A DNA stretch of 64,000 nt from Nitrospirales bacterium (lineage in GTDB: Bacteria > Nitrospirota > Nitrospiria > Nitrospirales > UBA8639): assembly GCA_031315915.1 (NCBI GenBank), contig JALDRK010000002.1, positions 1 through 64,000 on the forward strand, written 5' to 3'. This document shows, piece by piece, positions 46,553-55,144 of the stretch. A program made the translations under genes and the position numbers. A model generated the notes under the pieces. That model made no database searches. It was not told the origin of the DNA and saw nothing but the letters and a program-made list of their open reading frames with translations. Each line of letters begins with the position of its first letter. Within the stretch, counting starts at the first letter, position 1.

Positions 46553-49336
46553 ATGCCCACACCTGAAGACCAAGCACGCGAAACAATCGACACTCTGCTG
46601 ACCCAAGCAGGGTGGGTAATTCAGGACAACAACCAAGTCAACTTATCCGCAGGGCGCAGCGTAGCCATCCGAAACTTTCCTTTGCAGCAGGGCCATGGCT
46701 TTTGCCGACTATCTGTTTTATATTGATGGCAAAGCCGCCGGAGTCGTGAAGCCAAACGAAAAGGGGCCACACTCACCGGGGTCCGAAATTCGATCCGGCC
46801 AAATACAGCGGGGGATTTCCGCCATCACTACCCGTCTACATTCGCCCCCTCCCCTTCCTCTATCGCTCAACGGGAAACCCGTTTTACCAACGAACTCGAC
46901 CCTACCCCACGGTACCCCACGTTTAGCTTTCATAAACCCGAGATGTTGGCTAAATGGTTGGAGGAGGCCCGATTAGAGGAAGTCGACAATTCCACCCACG
47001 GATAAGGCTGCCTAAGAGGTGGAAACATTACAAATCCTTCTCCACTTTCGCAAACGCCTTCAAAACCTGCCACCACTAAAGGAAGAAGGTCTCTGGCCCG
47101 CGCAAAAAGTCGCCATCAATAATCTGGAACAGTCTTGGCCGAACCGCCCCCGCGCACTTATTCAAAATGGCCACCGGCAGCGGCAAAACCTTCACCGCCA
47201 TCCACGGCCATCTACCGGCTCATCAAATTTGCCGGGGCCAGGCGCGTCTTATTCCTGGTGGATCGGGGCAACCTGGGCGACCAAACACTCAAAAAATTCC
47301 AGCAATATGTCTCCCCCGTACAACAATTTTAAATTTACCGGGAACTGTCGTCCAGCGGCTCAGCAACAACACGCTCGACACCACCGCGCGGGTCTGCATC
47401 AACACCATCCAGCGCATGTTCTCCATGCTTAAAGGTAAAGAACTCGCCGCGAAGACGACGAAGTCTCCGCCGCAGGCGAATCATTGTTCAAAAAAGCCCG
47501 AACCTATTGACTACAACCCGGCCATCCCCATTGAAACATTCGACGTCATCATCACCGACGAATGCCACCGCTCCATCTATAACCTCTGGGCACAGGTGCT
47601 GGATTACTTCGACGCCTACCTCATCGGCCTCACCGCCACGCCCAGCAAACAAACCTTTGGCTTCTTCCACCAAAACCTGGTCATGGAATATCCCCACGAG
47701 CAGGCCGTGGCCGACGGTGTCAACGTCAACTACGACGTCTACCGCATCCGCACCGCCATTTCCGAAGCCGGCTCAAAAGTGGACGCGGGGTTTTATGTGG
47801 AAAAGCGCGAGCGGGAGACCCGAAAAACCCGGTGGGAACAATTAGACGATGACTTCGCTTACGACCCCAACCAACTCGACCGGGACGTCGTCGCCCAGGA
47901 TCAAATCCGCACCATCGTCTCTTCGGGACAAACTTCCGACAGAAATCTTCCAAGGCCGTACTGAAGTGCCAAAACTCTCGTCTTCGCCAAAGACGACGCT
48001 CACGCGGAAACGATCGTGAAATCCTGCGAGAAGAATTCGCAAGAAGGCAACGACTTCGCTCAAAAATCACCTACCGCACCACCGGGCCAATCCCAAGGAC
48101 CTCATTAAATCTTCCGCAACAGCTACCACCCACGCATCGCCGTCACCGTGGACATGATCGCCACCGGCACCGACATCAAACCGGTGGAAATCGTCCTCTT
48201 CATGCAACCGTCAAATCCCGCTCCTTCTTCGAACAAATGAAAGGGCGGGGCGTGCGCGTTATGCAAAACCGGACGACCTCCAAGCCGTCACCCGAGGCGC
48301 CACCACCAAAGACCATTTCGTCATCGTGGATGCCGTGGGCGTTTGCGAACAGGATAAAACCGATGCCCGGCCAATGGAGAAAAAACCCACCGTCTCGTTT
48401 GAAAAACTCCTGCAAGCCGTCGCCCTGGGCAACACCGAAGAAGACGTTCTCACCACCATCGCCGGTCGCCTTGCCCGCATGGAACACCGGCTGTCTGCAA
48501 CGGACGAACAACAAATTCTCAAAGCCAGCGGGGGCCTTACCGCTAAAGACTTGAGCCACCGTCTTCTGGATGCCCTTGACCCCGATAAAATTGATCATGA
48601 TGCCATGGATGAAAAGAGTACCGTTATCGCAAGAAACAATCTAATCCAAGACGCCGTCAAGCCTTTTCACGATCCCAAACTGCGCGAACTCCTCGTCACC
48701 ATCAAAAAGAACAACGAAATCACCATCGACCACGTCAGCCAGGATCAAATCATCGAAGCGGGGTTCAGTGCCGAAGCTCTGGAACGGGCAAAAGGCATCG
48801 TCTACTCCTTCGAGCAATTCATAGAAGACCACAAGGACGAAATCACGGCATTGCAGGTGCTCTATAGCAAGCCCTATAAGGCCAGACTCACCTTCGAACA
48901 CATCAAAGAATTGGCCCAAGCCATCGAGAAGCCGCCCTATCTCTGGAACGAATCGCAACTCTGGCAGGCCTATGCGTCATTGGAAAAATCCAAAGTCAAA
49001 GGGGCCAATGGCAAACGCATCTTCACCGACTTAGTTTCATTGGTTCGTTATGCCATACACCAGGAAAATGAACTGGTCCCCTTTCCCGAAATAGTCCAAG
49101 TCAACTTCAACGCCTGGTTGGCCCAGCAGCAGGCAAGCGGAAAGCCGTTCACTTCCGAACAAATTCACTGGCTCGAAATGATCCGCGACCACATTGCCGC
49201 GAATCTCAGCATCGACACGGAAGATTTTGACTATGCCCCATTTGCACAAGAAGGTGGATTAGGGAAAGTGCATCAGGTCTTTGGAGACAAGTTGAGCAAG
49301 ATTATTGAAGAATTGAATGGGACGTTGGCGGCGTGA
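46553..49336 (+). pseudogene. hsdR: Type I restriction enzyme R subunit, multiply frameshifted
   Basis: ATP-dependent DNA translocase/nuclease subunit. It starts 'MPTPEDQARETIDTLLTQAG', the usual HsdR N-terminus, then changes frame at several points before ~48.3 kb (the first near 46695, at a T-run). Helicase motifs survive in separate frames: 'ATGSGKT' near 47168, 'ITDECHRSIYNLW' near 47550, 'GLTATPSKQTFGFF' near 47625. From 48326 one frame holds ~336 C-terminal residues of EcoEI_R_C type. At least eight indels are needed, in both directions. If real, no full-length HsdR is made. Confidence 0.85.
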
Positions 49337-50751
49337 GAACTACGTCTTCGAGAGTCACTGAGACTGAAACCGATCTTGTTCATCCTAGCCACCTGGCAGG
49401 CAGTATTTTGCCTACTAAATGGGAGTGGGTGAGTTTGGGCAGTATTTGCAAGACCACAAGTGGCGGGACACCAAGCCGTAAGAACAAGGAATATTTCAAA
49501 GGCAATATCCCTTGGGTTAAGTCCGGCGAACTGCCGGATGGACCTATTTCGAAAATTGAAGAATACATAACTGCAGAGGCAGTAAAGAACTCAAACGCAA
49601 AAAAGTTTCCGAAAGGCACTCTCCTTATTGCACTTTATGGAGCAACTGTAGGAAAACTGGGCGTTTTAAACAAGGAGGCCGCGACAAATCAAGCGGTTTG
49701 CGCAATCTTCCCACCTGAGCAACTCAAAACAAAATACCTTTTCTGGTACTTGCGCTATGTCCGTTCAGATCTGATTGCACAAGCAATCGGAGGAGCACAG
49801 CCGAATATCAGTCAGGGCATTCTTAGGAATCTCCTGATTCCAGTCGCACCTCCTGAGGAACAAAAACGTATTGTCGCGGAAATTGAAAAACAATTCTCCC
49901 GCCTCGATGAAGCCGTCGCCAATCTCAAACGGATTAAGGCCAACCTCAAACGCTATAAAGCCGCCGTCCTAAAAGCCGCCGTCGAAGGCAAACTCACGGA
50001 GAATTGGCGCAAAGCCCACCCCGACATCGAACCCGCCGCCAAACTCCTCGATCGCATCCTCACCGCCCGCCGCGCACAGTTGATTGGTAAAGGGTCGTAT
50101 AAAGATCCAGCCCCCCCAGATTCATCCGAGCTTCCTGAACTGCCACCCAATTGGATCTGGGCAACTTCCATGCAAATATTTATGGAGGTCAAAGATGGTA
50201 CCCATAATACTCCGCAATATAGACAAACGGGAGTTCCCTTTATCACACAGAAGCATATCAAGCCTGGGGGCTTGGTTTTCGAGGATTTTAAGTTGATTTC
50301 TGAAGCAGACCATGAACAGTTTTACAAGAGATCTAATCCAGAAAGTGGAGACATCCTGGTTTCAATGATAGGAGTCAATAGGGGTCAGAGTTGTGTCGTT
50401 AATACCGATGCCACTTTCAGCATAAAAAACGTAGGACTTTTTAAGCCAAATCATTTATTAACAAATAATAAATTCTTGCAGCTTTATTTTTCCTCTTTTG
50501 TCGGACAAAGGTTAATCTTGCAACGTTCCAAAGGAGGAGCACAACCTTTTATAGGACTATCAGAGTTACGCAACTGGCCGCTTCCCCTTCCACCCCTAGC
50601 TGAGCAATATTTAATTGTGGAAGAAGTCGAGCGCCATATCTCCATCATCGACGAACTTGAAACAACCGTCGAAGCTAACCTCATCCGCGCCAACCGCCTC
50701 CGCCAATCAATCCTCAGTAAGGCTTTTGCCGGAGGTCTAAAGGAAAACTGA
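49333..50751 (+). CDS. hsdS: Type I restriction-modification specificity subunit
   Basis: A 472-residue DNA-recognition subunit. Two target-recognition domains (about residues 20-165 and 255-425) each end in a conserved coiled-coil region: 'PPEEQKRIVAEIEKQFSRLD' with 'YKAAVLKAAVEGKL', and 'LPPLAEQYLIVEEVERHISI' with 'SILSKAFAGGL'. A GTG start overlaps the hsdR stop (GTGA), so the genes are coupled. This frame is intact. The target sequence cannot be inferred. Confidence 0.94.
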   Translation: MRTTSSRVTETETDLVHPSHLAGSILPTKWEWVSLGSICKTTSGGTPSRKNKEYFKGNIPWVKSGELPDGPISKIEEYITAEAVKNSNAKKFPKGTLLIALYGATVGKLGVLNKEAATNQAVCAIFPPEQLKTKYLFWYLRYVRSDLIAQAIGGAQPNISQGILRNLLIPVAPPEEQKRIVAEIEKQFSRLDEAVANLKRIKANLKRYKAAVLKAAVEGKLTENWRKAHPDIEPAAKLLDRILTARRAQLIGKGSYKDPAPPDSSELPELPPNWIWATSMQIFMEVKDGTHNTPQYRQTGVPFITQKHIKPGGLVFEDFKLISEADHEQFYKRSNPESGDILVSMIGVNRGQSCVVNTDATFSIKNVGLFKPNHLLTNNKFLQLYFSSFVGQRLILQRSKGGAQPFIGLSELRNWPLPLPPLAEQYLIVEEVERHISIIDELETTVEANLIRANRLRQSILSKAFAGGLKEN

Positions 50752-50754
50752 AAT

Positions 50755-51450
50755 ATGCTCGCACCCGAAACTTTTAACCCAGAATTTTTGAGACCTGCAG
50801 AGCGTGTGAGCGAGCCTGATCCAAGAAATCTAACTTTTGTAATCTTCGATTCGAGCACAAATGATTATCGCCACCTAAACATTATGGATTTTTATGAGGC
50901 GGTATCAGCGTACCGACTCAACTTGACAGTTCCCCCAAAAATCATTTTTCAATTTGAAACCGCCAAAAACCTCTATCTCTATTCCTGGTTTGTCTACCGT
51001 TTCTATCCAATCTGCGAACACCATGCCTTGGCTTGTCTGGAGCTTGCGCTTCGGGAACGCTATAAAGATGAAGCCTCGAAAGAATATCGTAATAGGGACG
51101 GAAAGCTATACTTGAAAGGAGCACTTCGTTTCGCAATTGCTTGTGGCCATGTAAAACATGAGGGATTTTCAAGTTGTCATGAGACAGTGAAGAGGCGAGC
51201 GACAGATCGCTATGAGCAAGAAAAACTGGAGGAATTGCATACGAAAGGGTTGAAGGAAATCGCCTACGACTATTCCGACCTTGAAGTGACAGATGCTGAC
51301 CGCAACCGGGAATACCTCGATTTTCTCTCAAATTTTTTGCCTAATCTTCGAAACGAATATGCTCACGGTAGCACCACGCTTGACAATCAAGCCCTGACGA
51401 CTCTGGAAGTTGTTTCAGAAATCATCAACCAGATTTACCCAGAACAGTAG
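50755..51450 (+). CDS. HEPN-like protein inside the hsd operon
   Basis: A 231-residue protein 3 bp after hsdS. The C-terminal 'FLPNLRNEYAHGSTTL' carries R199-N-E-Y-A-H204, matching the HEPN RX4-6H RNase motif with Asn after Arg; it sits in a helical region as expected. N-terminal to it are 'ALACLELALRERYKDEASKE' and 'ALRFAIACGHVKHEGF'. No ATPase domain. PrrC, a HEPN anticodon nuclease, lies inside the EcoprrI type I locus, so the arrangement has precedent, but PrrC also has an ABC ATPase. A toxic RNase held by Hsd proteins is an inference. Confidence 0.65.
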   Translation: MLAPETFNPEFLRPAERVSEPDPRNLTFVIFDSSTNDYRHLNIMDFYEAVSAYRLNLTVPPKIIFQFETAKNLYLYSWFVYRFYPICEHHALACLELALRERYKDEASKEYRNRDGKLYLKGALRFAIACGHVKHEGFSSCHETVKRRATDRYEQEKLEELHTKGLKEIAYDYSDLEVTDADRNREYLDFLSNFLPNLRNEYAHGSTTLDNQALTTLEVVSEIINQIYPEQ

Positions 51451-51453
51451 CCC

Positions 51454-51636
51454 ATGGAACCGAAACAAATCGTTCAAAAACTCTGGAATTACTGTAACGT
51501 CCTGCGCGACGACGGGATGAGCTATGGTGATTATCCTTCGGGGAAGTTCAGGACAGGTCCTTCGACATGGCATAGAGCAGGCGCAAAACAATGGCCGTAT
51601 TTGCTCTTTCTGAAAACGGCTGATGAGCGACTATAA
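51454..51636 (+). pseudogene. Fragment of hsdM (5' end) with inserted repeat
   Basis: Opens 'QIVQKLWNYCNVLRDDGMSY' like the N-terminus of hsdM at 53612, then carries an in-frame insertion of about 45 bp ('PSGKFRTGPSTW') containing GTTCAGGACAGG flanked by two CCTTCG, then continues 'YLLFLKTADER' and stops. DNA similarity to the intact copy is high. It begins 4 bp after the HEPN-like gene, in the place where hsdM would be expected. Confidence 0.8.
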
Positions 51637-51716
51637 AATATAATGGCCCTTTCTGAAGTTATCGGTTTTCTTCTTTGCATGCCTGGGCTATTATAGGAGT
51701 ACAAGCGAGGGTGATC

Positions 51717-51968
51717 ATGGACGAACTGGGTCTTCTCAAACAAATCACGGTGAATCCTCAAATTTTCGAAGGCAAGCCGATTATTCGTGGACGCCGCCTG
51801 GCTGTCGAACATATCCTCGGCATGTTGGCCGCCGGTGATACACCTGAAACGATCCTTCAAGGGTATCCATGGTTAGAACCAGCGGATATCCAAGCCTGCC
51901 TGGCCTATGCCAACCGGCTCGTCGGTCACGAACGGATTGAGCCGTTCCCCATCGAATCACCTTCGTGA
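51717..51968 (+). CDS. DUF433 antitoxin-like protein
   Basis: An 83-residue DUF433 protein: 'ITVNPQIFEGKPIIRGRRLA', 'VEHILGMLAAGDTPETILQG'. Antitoxin partner type of DUF5615. GAGGG lies before the ATG at 51717. Its stop overlaps a truncated toxin start (GTGA). The partner is broken, so this copy is an orphan. Confidence 0.9.
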   Translation: MDELGLLKQITVNPQIFEGKPIIRGRRLAVEHILGMLAAGDTPETILQGYPWLEPADIQACLAYANRLVGHERIEPFPIESPS

Positions 51969-52009
51969 AACTCCTGCTCGATACTTGCATCTGTCGAAGT
52001 GTGCGCTGA
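51965..52009 (+). pseudogene. Truncated DUF5615 toxin (14 codons)
   Basis: GTG overlaps the DUF433 stop and codes 'VKLLLDTCICRSVR' then TGA. The first residues match the 'MKLLLD' start of PIN-like toxins, after which the gene is lost. The following ATG abuts the TGA. Confidence 0.65.
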
Positions 52010-52354
52010 ATGAACCTACCCAACGGAGCACATGCCGTCGTCGGAGCCGATAAGGTCAGAGATTACCTGCTTGACGTAACTCACCCCGATGGATTCGGAA
52101 AAGCAGCGTTTTTCACGGCCATGGGCTTCCAGCGAGAGGCATGGGAGGAGTTAGCCAATGCCCTGCGACAGATCGCATGGGACTCTGCTGTCACAAAAAG
52201 CATGACATCCATGCACGGGCAGAAGTATATTGTAGATGGCATTATCCCGACCCCGATGGGTCAGAACGTCATTGTGCGAACCATATGGATTGTTGATAAG
52301 GGCGAAGATCGGCCTCGTTTCGTGACGGCCTATCCACAAGAACGGGAGCCATGA
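52010..52354 (+). CDS. DUF6883 family protein
   Basis: A 114-residue soluble protein. 'LPNGAHAVVGADKVRDYLLD', 'HPDGFGKAAFFTAMGF', 'KYIVDGIIPTPMGQNVIVRT' and 'WIVDKGEDRPRFVTAYP' fit DUF6883, a family often next to DUF4926. Role unknown, possibly a toxin or antitoxin. The ATG directly follows the toxin-remnant stop; the last bases overlap the next gene (ATGA). Confidence 0.8.
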   Translation: MNLPNGAHAVVGADKVRDYLLDVTHPDGFGKAAFFTAMGFQREAWEELANALRQIAWDSAVTKSMTSMHGQKYIVDGIIPTPMGQNVIVRTIWIVDKGEDRPRFVTAYPQEREP

Positions 52355-52641
52355 CCATGATCAAAGAACATGACCGAATTGTGCTAGCCATTGATGTTCC
52401 TTCCGAAGGCCTTGTGGCCGGAGATGTCGGTACGATCGTTCATGTTTATCGTGACGATCAGGCCTACGAAGTGGAATTTACCACCTTGGAAGGGAAAACC
52501 GCCGCAGTCGTGACATTGGAAGTGAGCCAGGTTCGTCCAGTTGGTAAACGCGAGATCACTCACGCTCGCGAGCTTGCTCGCGATAACCCAAAGACCTCAC
52601 GTCACGTCAGCGATCGGAATCTGGTTTATAGATACAGGTAG
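52351..52641 (+). CDS. DUF4926 family protein
   Basis: A 96-residue protein with the SH3-like DUF4926 core ('GDVGTIVHVYRDDQAYEVEF', 'TTLEGKTAAVVTLEVSQVRP'). It overlaps the DUF6883 stop by 4 bp, so both are coupled; the true start may be the ATG at 52357. The pair is likely a two-gene module of unknown activity. Confidence 0.85.
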   Translation: MTMIKEHDRIVLAIDVPSEGLVAGDVGTIVHVYRDDQAYEVEFTTLEGKTAAVVTLEVSQVRPVGKREITHARELARDNPKTSRHVSDRNLVYRYR

Positions 52642-52689
52642 CGGGACACCTCGATTTGTGACCCCCTATCCCTTGAAACGGAGGATACT

Positions 52690-52926
52690 ATGATTCAGGA
52701 GTTAGAAGACGTCATTCTGGAATCCGACCTTCCTCAGAACGGACTTCAGCGAGGTGACATTGGCACCATCGTCCTAGTTCATCAGGAAGGCAAAGGATAC
52801 GAGATGGAATTTACCACTTGGATGTGGCGAAACGGTTGCCGTTGTCACGCTGCCGGCTTCTCAGGTTCGACCAGCCACAAACGTGAGATTGCCCATGCGC
52901 GTGATCTGGCAGATTCGACACCCTAA
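52690..52926 (+). pseudogene. Second DUF4926 gene, frameshifted
   Basis: Begins 'EDVILESDLPQNGLQRGDIG', then leaves frame after 'MEFTT'. The expected 'GETVAVVTLPASQVRPATN' is in another frame and 'REIAHARDLA' returns to the first. A diverged paralogue of the preceding gene. GGAG precedes the ATG. Confidence 0.75.
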
Positions 52927-52927
52927 C

Positions 52928-53170
52928 ATGAAACTTACTTTCGATCCTCGCTATAGCATCGCGTATTTGCGTCTGCATACCCAGACGGCCGAAGTCGAGA
53001 CCATTCATGTCAGCGACGAGATTAATATTGATCTTGCACCTGACGGCACCGTCTACGGGATCGAACTGCTCAATGCCAACGCGCAGTTTGCTCGGGAAGA
53101 TGCAGGACAGCTTGTCCTCCACAATGAGGCGACCGGCGAATGGACCGAAGTCAAACTGCCGCTTGCCTGA
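52928..53170 (+). CDS. DUF2283 family protein
   Basis: An 80-residue protein. 'LTFDPRYSIAYLRLH' and 'INIDLAPDGTVYGIELLNA' are DUF2283 features, a small beta-rich fold common next to toxin-antitoxin genes. The frame is open from 52883, but the ATG at 52928 fits homologues. Confidence 0.88.
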   Translation: MKLTFDPRYSIAYLRLHTQTAEVETIHVSDEINIDLAPDGTVYGIELLNANAQFAREDAGQLVLHNEATGEWTEVKLPLA

Positions 53171-53209
53171 GCAGCTGATTCTCATCCAACTCACAGCAGG
53201 AGCAACCAT

Positions 53210-53404
53210 ATGGCCGAAAAAGTAAAAGTCTGGTTTGATGAAGAGGGAGATTTTCTGGAGATGCAATTCAAAGATACCCCCGGCTTTATGCGCTAAACTG
53301 CCAACGATGCCGTCATGGAGCGCGTGGATGAGCAGGGCCATGTTGTAGGCTTCAGCGTCCCTGGTGTCAGCCGTTTCAAAAAAGATCATCATCTTAGAAG
53401 CTGA
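53210..53404 (+). pseudogene. DUF2283 gene with an internal stop
   Basis: Reads 'VKVWFDEEGDFLEMQFKD', stops at TAA (53294-53296) where homologues usually have Glu, then continues in the same frame 'ANDAVMERVDEQGHVVGFSV' to the natural stop at 53404. A single G-to-T change explains it, so this is a nonsense mutation and not an indel. Confidence 0.78.
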
Positions 53405-53611
53405 ACTCGCGAATACAACTCCCTAGCATGGGCTCATTTCCTCCCTGGACATCTGCATCCTTAGCTATCTTTCCTCGCTTCCTTGTGGAATCAAAACCAG
53501 TATATTCAGTACGCCGTTGTTCAATTTTTCATTGAATATCCTCATTCATGTTGTACTATCCTTCGAGAATCAGGTTTTATCTGCAATGAACAAGTTTGGA
53601 ACCATCTGCCA

Positions 53612-55108
53612 ATGAGCTCCTCGGCCATCGTGCAAAAGCTTTGGAACTTCTGTAACGTCCTCCGCGACGACGGAATGAGCTATGGCGACTATGTCGAGCA
53701 ATTGACCTATTTGCTATTTCTCAAGATGACGGACGAGCGGACGAGGCCGCCCTATTCCCAATCCAGTGGCATACCGGACAAATATAGCTGGCCCAGTCTC
53801 CTAAAGAAGGATGGGGACGAACTCTTCGATCATTACCGCCATCTCCTTGATGAGCTAGGCAAAGAAAAAGGCTTGCTCGGACTGATCTTCACGAAAGCTC
53901 AGAACAAATTCCAGGACCCGGCCAAGCTGCGGCGTCTAATTGTGGATCTGATCGATAAGGAAAACTGGTCGATCATGAGTGCTGATGTGAAGGGGGATGC
54001 CTACGAAGGTCTGCTGGAAAAGAATGCGCAGGATACGAAGACCGGCGCAGGCCAGTACTTCACTCCCCGTCCGCTGATTCAAGCCATTGTGGACGTCATT
54101 CATCCCAAACCCGGCGAAACGATTTGTGATCCTGCCTGCGGGACAGGCGGTTTTCTCTTGGCCGCCCATGATTACCTGGTGAATCACAATTTGAATCTCA
54201 CGAAGGACCAGAAGAAGCAACTGAAGGAAAGCACGCTCAGGGGATGTGAACTGGTTCAAGGAGTCGCCCGGTTGTGTGCCATGAATTTGCTGCTCCATGG
54301 TATTGGAAGTCAGGAGTACGAGCCTATTGTCGTGGGCGATTCCTTAGCGGCTGATCCCGGCGACCGGTATAATATTGTGCTGACCATCCCGCCGTTTGGA
54401 AAGAAGAGCAGCACCACGATCGTGGGTGAGGAAGGCCAGGTCTCGAAGGAACGGGACATTGTTGAGCGGGATGATTTTTGGGCCACCACCTCAAATAAAC
54501 AGCTCAACTTCGTCCAGCATGTGAAAACTCTTCTGAAGCAGAACGGGCGAGCCGCCATAGTCGTGCCGGATAACGTGCTCTTCGAAGGTGGCGCCGGAGA
54601 GACGATCCGACGAAAACTTTTGCATGAATGCGATGTGCACACGTTGCTGCGCCTCCCAACCGGCTTGTTCTATGCCCAAGGTGTGAAAGCCAATGTGCTG
54701 TTTTTCGATAAAAGGCCTGGTGGGGAATCGGCATCCACCCAAAAGCTATGGATCTATGATCTGCGCACGAATAAACACTTTACTCTGAAAACCGACCCCT
54801 TGAAACGTGAAGATCTGGATGAATTTGTGAAGTGCTACAACCCGGCAAACCGGAATACTCGCAAACCGACTTGGTCAGAGAAACACCCTGAAGGCCGTTG
54901 GCGGGCTTATGACTATTCCGAGTTAGTCTCCCGCGACAAGGCCAGCCTCGACCTCTTTTGGCTCAAAGACGACTCCCTCCAAGACTCCGCCAATCTGCCC
55001 GATCCCGACGTGATCGCCCAGGAAATCGTCGACGACCTCGAAGCCGCCCTCGAACAATTCCGCCTGATTGCCAATGATTTAAATAGGGAGAATTCTACTG
55101 ATGAATGA
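53612..55108 (+). CDS. hsdM: Type I methyltransferase subunit with altered catalytic motif
   Basis: A 498-residue N6-adenine methyltransferase subunit. N-terminal helical domain ('IVQKLWNFCNVLRDDGMSYG'), SAM motif I DPACGTGG (173-180), then 'VLTIPPFGKKSS': motif IV reads I259-P-P-F where N-P-P-F/Y is expected. The Asn positions the target adenine amino group, so Ile should abolish methylation. The ATG at 53612 fits homologues; the frame extends upstream to 53483. It is separated from hsdS by the HEPN-like gene and cassette. Otherwise intact. Confidence 0.92.
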   Translation: MSSSAIVQKLWNFCNVLRDDGMSYGDYVEQLTYLLFLKMTDERTRPPYSQSSGIPDKYSWPSLLKKDGDELFDHYRHLLDELGKEKGLLGLIFTKAQNKFQDPAKLRRLIVDLIDKENWSIMSADVKGDAYEGLLEKNAQDTKTGAGQYFTPRPLIQAIVDVIHPKPGETICDPACGTGGFLLAAHDYLVNHNLNLTKDQKKQLKESTLRGCELVQGVARLCAMNLLLHGIGSQEYEPIVVGDSLAADPGDRYNIVLTIPPFGKKSSTTIVGEEGQVSKERDIVERDDFWATTSNKQLNFVQHVKTLLKQNGRAAIVVPDNVLFEGGAGETIRRKLLHECDVHTLLRLPTGLFYAQGVKANVLFFDKRPGGESASTQKLWIYDLRTNKHFTLKTDPLKREDLDEFVKCYNPANRNTRKPTWSEKHPEGRWRAYDYSELVSRDKASLDLFWLKDDSLQDSANLPDPDVIAQEIVDDLEAALEQFRLIANDLNRENSTDE

Positions 55109-55141
55109 ACCTCTACGGCCTTACGTCCATAGAGGTTCATT
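55104..55141. terminator. Bidirectional hairpin between hsdM and the nuclease gene
   Basis: Perfect 12-bp arms AATGAACCTCTA (55104-55115) and TAGAGGTTCATT (55130-55141) overlap the hsdM stop codon and end 3 bp before the convergent gene stop. Likely a shared terminator. Confidence 0.75.
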
Positions 55142-55144
55142 ACT

